Source of the DNA: Zoogloeaceae bacterium
GTDB taxonomy: Bacteria > Pseudomonadota > Gammaproteobacteria > Burkholderiales > Rhodocyclaceae
NCBI GenBank assembly: GCA_031273145.1
Contig: JAISSL010000007.1
Coordinates: forward strand, 1-5,869
Reading direction: 5' to 3'
DNA length: 5,869 nucleotides
A program made the position numbers and the translations under genes. The notes beneath the pieces are model-generated. The model ran no database searches and was not told the origin of the DNA. It was given only the letters and a program-made list of their open reading frames with translations. Position 1 is the stretch's first letter; every line of letters starts with the position of its first letter. Of this stretch, positions 1 to 5,869 are shown piece by piece.

Positions 1-1313
<1,313 letters not shown>

Positions 1314-1318
1314 TTTCT

Positions 1319-1325
1319 GGTGAAG
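1319..1325 (+). promoter_or_regulatory. Ribosome binding site of the HNH gene
   Basis: GGTGAAG lies six to ten bases upstream of the ATG at 1330, a fair Shine-Dalgarno match. It sits in the 16-base gap after the gyrB stop (1311-1313). This supports the ATG at 1330 as the start. No terminator fits in this gap, so read-through from gyrB is likely. Confidence 0.55.
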
Positions 1326-1329
1326 CAAA

Positions 1330-1917
1330 ATGGCGTCCCCAAAAATCACAACAGTCCAAGATCATATTTTCTGGTCTTATGCAAATCTTGCAATGGCGCA
1401 TACAGCCGTAAGCAACCAACAGGAAAAATATGGAAGGCTGAATTACATGATCCGGGCAAGGCTTTTTAAGGGGCTTAAAAATGGGACAATGAACATAAAA
1501 TCAATTTTCGATGACGAAAAAATAAAAATCCAGACGGGGCAGGTCTGCAATTATTGTGGCGCGGGTATGGATCTAGCATTAGAGCACATCTTCCCACAAA
1601 AACGCGGAGGGAAGGATGACGCGGAGAATTTAATCCTTTCGTGTCGAAGCTGCAACAGCAAAAAGGGTACAAAAGACTTGATGGAATGGATGAACCAGCG
1701 GGGAAAATTTTTACCGCTAATGGTCATCCGCCGCTACATGAAGCTGGTTTACAGTTATTGTGTCGAGCATGATTTACTCGAAAAACCACTGGATGAAGTG
1801 GCGAAAATGGCGCTTCCTTTTAAGATCGAGTTTATGCCCGCGCATTTTCCAAAGCCTAATGAGATGATGCTAAACGCGGAAGAGCTTGTTCCAGTTGATT
1901 CAAACGATAATAAGTGA
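1330..1917 (+). CDS. HNH endonuclease family protein
   Basis: This is a 195-residue protein with a central zinc-supported HNH (beta-beta-alpha-metal) nuclease module at about residues 72-116. Visible features are C73-x2-C76, the E85-H86 pair in place of the usual D-H, a GGKDDAENL segment with N100, and C105-x2-C108 followed by N109 and the basic KKG. The four cysteines would bind a structural zinc; H86, N100 and N109 are the likely active-site positions. The N-terminal 70 residues (including WSYANLAMAHTAV) and the C-terminal 80 residues are not recognised. There is no signal peptide or membrane segment, so it should be cytoplasmic. It starts 16 bases after gyrB and is probably co-transcribed. 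GC is about 44% over 1381-1680, against nearly 60% in sampled stretches of gyrB, which suggests acquisition by transfer. HNH modules occur in restriction enzymes, homing endonucleases, phage terminase-linked nucleases and defence proteins; which role applies here cannot be read from the sequence. Confidence 0.88.
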   Translation: MASPKITTVQDHIFWSYANLAMAHTAVSNQQEKYGRLNYMIRARLFKGLKNGTMNIKSIFDDEKIKIQTGQVCNYCGAGMDLALEHIFPQKRGGKDDAENLILSCRSCNSKKGTKDLMEWMNQRGKFLPLMVIRRYMKLVYSYCVEHDLLEKPLDEVAKMALPFKIEFMPAHFPKPNEMMLNAEELVPVDSNDNK

Positions 1918-1935
1918 AATTGTTTCACTGTGAAA
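1913..1935 (+). repeat. Overlapping inverted repeats at the HNH stop codon
   Basis: AGTGAAA (1913-1919) pairs with TTTCACT (1923-1929) to give a 7-bp stem with a TTG loop. The same TTTCAC (1923-1928) can instead pair with GTGAAA (1930-1935). The two hairpins are mutually exclusive and include the TGA stop (1915-1917). There is no T-run after them, so a classical intrinsic terminator is not supported; it could be an RNA 3' end stabiliser or a protein site. Confidence 0.4.
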
Positions 1936-2125
1936 GGCGTTTCTTGCCCATTAGTCACGTTTAAAAGTTACAAATCTTATTCAAGAAGATTCTATTTTTT
2001 CCGATAATATATGCAGAATTAATTACGAAACCGATATCAACAACAGTTTGCAACGGATTTTGAAGGCATTCTAAAAGCCGACTTCGTAGCAAATTTGATA
2101 AAAATTTTGCGCCATGCGCGGCATC

Positions 2126-2350
2126 TGTGGAAAAGCTGTGAACCGGGGCTGAATTATTTCTGAACAAGTGGGGGAAATGGAATAGGCATAATTTTGTCCA
2201 GAGTTCATCCCCAACCTGCCTGCCTGTTTTCCACTGCCCTTTTTCAATGCTAACGCTTTGATTTATAAGGAGATTTTGATTCTATCCCCAGACTTGCCCA
2301 TCCCCTTTTTCTTGTCTTTATTTTTTATATATCTTAAATACTTAAAAACA
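2126..2350. other. Possible replication-origin-like region (DnaA-box-like motifs plus AT-rich tract)
   Basis: Compared with the DnaA box TTATCCACA, near-matches are: TGTGGAAAA at 2126-2134 (reverse strand, one mismatch), TTTTCCACT at 2227-2235 (two mismatches), TCATCCCCA within 2205-2213 (two mismatches, in a context GAGTTCATCCCCA that looks like a box with an extra C), and CTATCCCCA at 2282-2290 (two mismatches). They are followed by a tract at 2315-2350 that is about 90% A+T and could unwind. Several weak boxes beside an AT-rich element is the architecture of bacterial oriC, and gyrB commonly lies near oriC. Against this, no box is perfect and the betaproteobacterial origin is usually upstream of dnaA, not downstream of gyrB. 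A decayed origin or a chance cluster remains possible. Confidence 0.33.
2315..2350. other. Strongly AT-rich tract
   Basis: In these 36 bases only four are G or C (all C on the + strand). It contains TTTTTTATATAT followed by CTTAAATACTTAAAAA. It lies immediately beyond the DnaA-box-like cluster, where a DNA unwinding element would be expected, and 24 bases before the antitoxin stop codon. On the - strand it begins with runs of T after the antitoxin gene, so it may also help transcription to end, although no stable stem precedes it. Confidence 0.45.
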
Positions 2351-2373
2351 GATTGGAATTCGCCAACCCGGCA

Positions 2374-2655
2374 TCAAGCTGCCTTGGCAAGTTGGATAGT
2401 TGCGTGCAGGCCACAAGAAGCCGCCATGTTGACCAAGGCATCCAGACTGAAACGCTCAATTTTTCCGCGCATGAGATCGGAAACCCTGGGTTGAGTAACG
2501 CCAAAGGCTTCTGCGGCCTCTGCCTGAGTCAGTTTGCGGGATTGGATGATCTTTATCAGGTCACACATCAAATCTGCGCGAAGGCGCATGTTTTCCGCCT
2601 CTGCGGGCGTGTCGCAGATTGCGTCCCATACGGAAGGGAAAGTTTGAATTTTCAT
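2374..2655 (-). CDS. XRE-family antitoxin (HigA-like) of a type II toxin-antitoxin pair
   Basis: This is a 93-residue protein with a helix-turn-helix of the XRE type at about residues 42-68, reading LTQAEAAEAFGVTQPRVSDL, then MRGKIERFSLDALVNMA. The pattern fits the small HTH proteins paired with Gp49-like toxins. In such systems the antitoxin binds and neutralises the toxin and represses the operon promoter. The N-terminal 35 residues probably carry the dimer or toxin contact. The ATG overlaps the toxin stop codon as ATGA (2652-2655), and a strong Shine-Dalgarno sequence lies at 2664-2668, so translation is probably coupled. The protein is close to full length for the family. The palindrome at 3001-3020 is its likely operator. 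Its identity as the partner antitoxin is inferred from the fold and the gene arrangement. Confidence 0.88.
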   Translation of the reverse strand: MKIQTFPSVWDAICDTPAEAENMRLRADLMCDLIKIIQSRKLTQAEAAEAFGVTQPRVSDLMRGKIERFSLDALVNMAASCGLHATIQLAKAA

Positions 2656-2993
2656 GATTGCAACTCCTGTAATAACGCCTTGTAGCGGGCGCTTGCCAAA
2701 CGAATGTCTTTCAAAGAGGTCTTTTCTGTTTTCTTCTGAAAACAGTGTAATACATAGATTGCGTTTACGAGCTTCGTCACGTAGATGACCAGAAATGTGC
2801 CACTCGTATCGCCGACACGCAGTTCAAAAACGCCTGCGCCTATGGATGGCATTGGCTTCCAGTCATCCTGGTTCAACCCGCATTGCACCTTGTGAAGTTG
2901 CCAGCCCGCTTCGTTCTGAACGGTAGCAGGGAAACTGCGTAGGTCATCAAGGGATGTAGCGCAGAAACGAGCAGGCTTGTGCGGTTCTTTCAT
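2652..2993 (-). CDS. RelE-superfamily toxin, phage Gp49/HigB-like
   Basis: This 113-residue protein has the pattern of the phage-derived Gp49-like family (DUF891), part of the RelE/ParE toxin superfamily. Well-studied members cut mRNA on the ribosome. Visible are WKPMPSIGAGVFELRV (45-60), the strand pair GTFLVIYVTKLVNAIYVLHCF (65-85) and the hallmark basic stretch FQKKTEKTSLKDIRLASARY (85-104), in which K87, K88, K91 and R98 are candidate RNA-contact residues. The gene lies first in the operon, as in higBA, and overlaps the antitoxin gene by four bases. The ATG at 2993 is preceded by CCCC and has no Shine-Dalgarno sequence; with the promoter at 3000-3028 the mRNA would start at or next to this ATG. 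No disruption is seen, so the toxin is probably active. Toxicity itself is inferred from the family. Confidence 0.88.
   Translation of the reverse strand: MKEPHKPARFCATSLDDLRSFPATVQNEAGWQLHKVQCGLNQDDWKPMPSIGAGVFELRVGDTSGTFLVIYVTKLVNAIYVLHCFQKKTEKTSLKDIRLASARYKALLQELQS
2664..2668 (-). promoter_or_regulatory. Shine-Dalgarno sequence of the antitoxin gene
   Basis: AGGAG on the - strand lies inside the last codons of the toxin gene, eight bases before the antitoxin ATG. It fixes that start. It is far better than the toxin's own leader, so the antitoxin should be translated more efficiently than the toxin from the same mRNA. Confidence 0.7.
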
Positions 2994-2999
2994 GGGGTA

Positions 3000-3028
3000 A
3001 TTATATACAAACGGATATAAACAAGCAA
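3000..3028 (-). promoter_or_regulatory. Sigma-70-type promoter of the toxin-antitoxin operon
   Basis: On the - strand, TTGCTT (3023-3028) serves as -35 and a perfect TATAAT (3000-3005) as -10, with a 17-base spacer. Only six bases (TACCCC) separate the -10 from the toxin ATG. Transcription would therefore begin at about the A of the start codon, giving a leaderless or nearly leaderless transcript. Confidence 0.65.
3001..3020. promoter_or_regulatory. Palindromic operator, likely antitoxin binding site
   Basis: TTATATAC (3001-3008) and GGATATAA (3013-3020) form an inverted repeat with one mismatch around AAAC. It overlaps most of the -10 element and the spacer of the toxin-antitoxin promoter. 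A dimeric HTH antitoxin bound here would block RNA polymerase, the usual form of autoregulation in such operons. No binding evidence exists beyond position and symmetry. Confidence 0.55.
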
Positions 3029-3058
3029 TAGAGTGAGGAAGTAGTCATGTGGTGGGCA

Positions 3059-5869
3059 TCAAACTTCCGGCAACGGCTCGAACAAGGCTTCCAGGTCGGA
3101 GTGATCGAATTTTACGGGCTTATCTACCTGTTCGGAGAGGATTCCTGCAACGAGGTCGGCCTTCTGTTCCTGAAGAGCAATGATTTTTTCTTCGATGCTG
3201 TCAGCCACAATCAGCTTATAGACAAAGACCGGCTTGTCCTGCCCGATTCGATGGGCGCGGTCGGTGGCCTGATTTTCCACCGCCGGGTTCCACCAGGGGT
3301 CGTAGTGAATCACGGTGTCTGCGGTGGTCAAGTTGAGACCGACGCCACCCGCTTTCAGGCTAATCAGGAAGATGGGAACTTTTCCATCCTGAAAGGCGTT
3401 GACGGGCGTTTCCCGCTCTTTGCTCGCGCCGGTCAGGATTACGTAAGGAAGGCCGACATGCTCCAGTTCCTCCCGGATTAAATCCAGCATTGTGGTAAAT
3501 TGGGAAAAGAGCAGGATGCGGCGTCCTTCCTCAACCATTTCCGGCAGCATGTCCATCAACAGGTTGAGCTTGGCTGTTTCCCGTATTTTCTTGGCGGCAA
3601 TGGACTTGACCAGACGCGGGTCGCAACAGACCTGACGCAATTTGAGCAGCGCATCCAGAATGACGATCTGGCTTCGGGTAAAGCCGTGCAGGGCGATTTC
3701 CGCGCGTACCCGCTTATCCATCGCGGCGCGGACGGTTTCATACAAATCGCGCTGCCCGCCGGAAAGCCCCACCCTGCGGATGATAATAGTTTTCTCCGGC
3801 AATTCCCTTGCTACTTCGTCCTTTTTCCGGCGCAGAATAAAGGGGTGGATGCGGCGGGCAAGCAAATCCCGGCGCAGCAAATCGCCCCGTTTTTCAATGG
3901 GGTTGCGCCACAGGCGGGTAAAACTCTTGTGATCGCCCAAAAATCCGGGCAGGAGAAAATCGAACTGGGTCCAGATTTCGCCCAAGTGATTTTCCAGTGG
4001 CGTTCCGGTAAGGCATAAACGATGCCGCGCTCTCAACTGGCGCACGATGGCGGCGCTCTTGCTGCGGGCATTCTTTATCATCTGCGCTTCGTCCAGCACG
4101 AGAAGATGATATTCGTATCGGGTGAGTTCGGCGCTGTCGCGCCAGAGGAGCGGATAGGTGGTCAGGACGACATCGTATTTGGGGATGTTGGAAAATAGAA
4201 CCTCCCGTTCCTGCCCGTGCAGACTCAACACTTTCAAATCCGGCGCAAAGCGCGCCGCCTCGTTCTTCCAGTTGAAGATGAGCGAAGTCGGAAGGATGAT
4301 TAAGGTAGGCAGGGTCATCCGTCCGCTTTCCTTCTCCAGAAGAAGATGAGCGAGCGTTTGCGCCGTTTTCCCTAAACCCATGTCGTCGGCCAGAATGCCG
4401 GAAAGGTTGTGTTCGCGCAAGTATTGCAGCCAGGCCAGACCGCGCCGTTGATAGTCGCGCAAGGCAAGTTTTATCCCGCGTGGCGGCGCGACTTCTCCTA
4501 CGCCGTGAGAATTTTTCAGGCGTTCGGCAAGGGCAAGAATGGCATCGTTGCCGCGAAACTGCCAGCGCTGCGTATCCCTGAACGGGTCAAGGCGAAGGGC
4601 ATCGAAGCGGGAGAGGCGCAAGGTGGTCTCCCCTTCCTTGTAGCCATCAAACAGGTCGATAATCAGTCGCGCTAACGGTTTGATTCGTTCCGCCGGGACT
4701 TTGATCCGGTGTTCGTTTTCGGTCAGTAGATAGACGGTTTCAGTATCGGGAATGTCCGCAAGTTGCAGGGCATCCAGCCAGCGCGGTTCGCGCCGGAACA
4801 GGTTGGAGAGCAACGGCGCAAGCGATAAGCGTTCGCCGGCGACAAACACGCCCATATTGAGGCCAAGCCAGTTATCCTTTTCCTCGCGCAGTTCAACTTC
4901 CCACTGCTCGACTTCAAAATGGAAATGGCGAAAATCCGGGGTATGCCAGATTTGCCAGCCCGCCTCTTGCAAGGTTTTGATGCCTTGTGTCATGAAAGCG
5001 TCCCAATCCGCCTCATCTGCGAGGCCGTACATTTTTCGCGGGCGGCGGCCTAAAACATGCAGAAGATGAGCGGGGACAGACTCCAAGCCGGCATGAAGAA
5101 GGGCGGCAAGCAGTTTTTCTTCTTCCTTTACGCAGCGTTTGATTCGTACTGGCGTACCGTCGGGTAGAAGGGCGGATTCCCGGTCATCGTCACTGGCGAG
5201 CGCGGCTTCGCCATAGCAGAAGAAGGGAACCGCATAATCGAACAGGGAGTCAGAAGCCGCATCGTAGTTGCGCCAGGGAGACATACTCTTGATCTCCAAT
5301 GAAGCCAGATGAAGCAGGCCGCGCGGCAGGGCTTCGATGATCGGCCCGGATTCGGCGGATGAATCCGGCGGATGCGAAAAGGTCTCTTCCGGGTGGGAAG
5401 CAGCGGGGAACAACAGGAAAGGAGAAACCGGCAGGGCTTCGGTCTGCAAGGCCGCCCATGCTTCCGGCACCAGAGAGAGCAGGAGCGGCCCAAGCCAGCC
5501 TTCCTGCCAATCCAGATACCAGGGCGGCCAGGTTTTAAAAATGGCGGTTGCGGGCGGGCTTGCTTCGATACGCGGGATACGCCGTGGCCCCAATTCCTGC
5601 CAGATGAGGTTTCCCGACCGGGGCAGTCCTTCGTTCAGGATGACGGGCGGAGTTCCGGTAAAGAGCCTGCCGGTTGCCAGCATTCCCCGCAACAGGGCTT
5701 CGGATTCAACGCGCTGGTTTACGGAAGAACCCGGAGTTAACAGGGGGTCGAGCAAAAAGACGTTCTGGCCTTTGCCGTGCAGGCGGGGAAGGAGTAACAA
5801 CTGGCGCAGGATGAAGATATCTTCTTCCTCTATGAAGCGGGGCGGATAGGTCACGATTCGTTCGGTAGC
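3059..5869 (-). CDS. SNF2-family DEAD/DEAH-box helicase (start probably outside window)
   Basis: This is a large cytoplasmic SF2 ATPase of the SNF2/RapA-like type, which moves along double-stranded DNA and displaces bound proteins. Numbered from the GTG at 5854 (931 residues), it shows: a Q-type motif LRDYQRRGLAW from 465; motif I DMGLGKT with K496; motif Ia LIILPTSLIFNW; motif II D588-E-A-Q; motif III LTGTP 615-619; motif IV around LLFSQF (780-786); motif V SLKAGGVGLNLT 832-843; DPWWNP 852-857; and motif VI QATDRAHRIGQ 862-872 with both arginines. Both RecA-like lobes are complete. The first 460 residues are not recognised as a known domain. The frame stays open for five codons upstream of the GTG to the window edge and that GTG has no ribosome site; relatives are often longer, some with an N-terminal SWIM zinc finger. 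The gene therefore most likely begins beyond 5869. The toxin-antitoxin operon follows 65 bases after its stop, with no terminator seen between. Confidence 0.93.
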   Translation of the reverse strand, partial: ATERIVTYPPRFIEEEDIFILRQLLLLPRLHGKGQNVFLLDPLLTPGSSVNQRVESEALLRGMLATGRLFTGTPPVILNEGLPRSGNLIWQELGPRRIPRIEASPPATAIFKTWPPWYLDWQEGWLGPLLLSLVPEAWAALQTEALPVSPFLLFPAASHPEETFSHPPDSSAESGPIIEALPRGLLHLASLEIKSMSPWRNYDAASDSLFDYAVPFFCYGEAALASDDDRESALLPDGTPVRIKRCVKEEEKLLAALLHAGLESVPAHLLHVLGRRPRKMYGLADEADWDAFMTQGIKTLQEAGWQIWHTPDFRHFHFEVEQWEVELREEKDNWLGLNMGVFVAGERLSLAPLLSNLFRREPRWLDALQLADIPDTETVYLLTENEHRIKVPAERIKPLARLIIDLFDGYKEGETTLRLSRFDALRLDPFRDTQRWQFRGNDAILALAERLKNSHGVGEVAPPRGIKLALRDYQRRGLAWLQYLREHNLSGILADDMGLGKTAQTLAHLLLEKESGRMTLPTLIILPTSLIFNWKNEAARFAPDLKVLSLHGQEREVLFSNIPKYDVVLTTYPLLWRDSAELTRYEYHLLVLDEAQMIKNARSKSAAIVRQLRARHRLCLTGTPLENHLGEIWTQFDFLLPGFLGDHKSFTRLWRNPIEKRGDLLRRDLLARRIHPFILRRKKDEVARELPEKTIIIRRVGLSGGQRDLYETVRAAMDKRVRAEIALHGFTRSQIVILDALLKLRQVCCDPRLVKSIAAKKIRETAKLNLLMDMLPEMVEEGRRILLFSQFTTMLDLIREELEHVGLPYVILTGASKERETPVNAFQDGKVPIFLISLKAGGVGLNLTTADTVIHYDPWWNPAVENQATDRAHRIGQDKPVFVYKLIVADSIEEKIIALQEQKADLVAGILSEQVDKPVKFDHSDLEALFEPLPEV

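Larger units (their letters stand above)
1918..2373. other. 456-base intergenic region between convergent genes
   Basis: No convincing gene is seen here on either strand. The short open frames have no recognisable domain and no good ribosome site. The left half (1936-2120) is AT-rich, with only a small GCGC-CAT-GCGC hairpin at 2109-2119. The right half carries the origin-like motifs described separately. No clear rho-independent terminator was found for either the HNH gene or the antitoxin gene. The length is large for a simple convergent junction, which suggests that the DNA itself has a function or is a remnant. Confidence 0.7.

Noticed and set aside
1980..2010. Possible + strand promoter with GATAAT near 2003.
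   Set aside because: The -35 match is poor and there is no gene downstream on that strand within reach.
1961..2167. Open frame of 68 codons on the - strand in the intergenic region.
   Set aside because: There is no recognised motif and no convincing ribosome site; the length is expected by chance.
2258..2685. Two + strand open frames (2258-2494 and 2353-2685) overlapping the antitoxin.
   Set aside because: They lie antisense to a well-supported antitoxin gene with HTH motif and coupled start, and their products have no domain.
2374..3058. Reading the toxin-antitoxin pair as part of an integrated phage because of the Gp49 relationship.
   Set aside because: No integrase, attachment site or other phage gene is present in the window; the family is common on chromosomes.
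1918..3058. Insertion sequence or CRISPR array in the non-gyrB, non-helicase part.
   Set aside because: No transposase fragment, terminal inverted repeats, or regularly spaced direct repeats could be found.
3047..5849. Several long open frames on the + strand opposite the SNF2 gene, such as 3047-3481, 3500-4018 and 5337-5849.
   Set aside because: They are antisense shadows of a GC-rich gene with all SNF2 motifs intact; none has a recognisable domain or a good ribosome site.

Overview
The window reads as chromosomal DNA from a proteobacterium, most likely a betaproteobacterium. The best evidence is the gyrB fragment at the left end. It carries the long insert in its TOPRIM half that is typical of proteobacterial GyrB, and its wording in that insert looks more betaproteobacterial than enterobacterial. 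That taxonomic call rests on remembered family patterns, not on a search.

Layout, left to right. (1) 1-1313, + strand: the 3' part of gyrB, entering from the left edge. (2) 1330-1917, + strand: a 195-residue HNH-type nuclease gene that starts 16 bases after the gyrB stop and is clearly more AT-rich. (3) 1918-2373: a 456-base stretch without a convincing gene, lying between convergent genes. Its right half holds several near-matches to DnaA boxes followed by a strongly AT-rich tract, an arrangement that resembles a replication origin. This is the most interesting and least certain element. (4) 2374-2993, - strand: a two-gene toxin-antitoxin operon, toxin first (Gp49/HigB-like RelE-superfamily toxin, then XRE-type antitoxin, ATGA overlap). 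It has a readable promoter with a palindromic operator, and the geometry predicts a leaderless toxin mRNA. (5) 3059-5869, - strand: a large SNF2-family helicase/ATPase with all the classical motifs intact. Its reading frame stays open through the right edge, so its true start probably lies outside the window.

How the parts may relate: gyrB is a core gene, often found in the dnaA-dnaN-gyrB cluster near oriC. The HNH gene may be co-transcribed with it. The toxin-antitoxin pair forms its own regulated unit downstream of the helicase. HNH nuclease, toxin-antitoxin and SNF2 helicase are all types that occur in accessory or defence neighbourhoods, but nothing in the sequence proves that they act together. 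No tRNA, rRNA, CRISPR array or insertion sequence was recognised.
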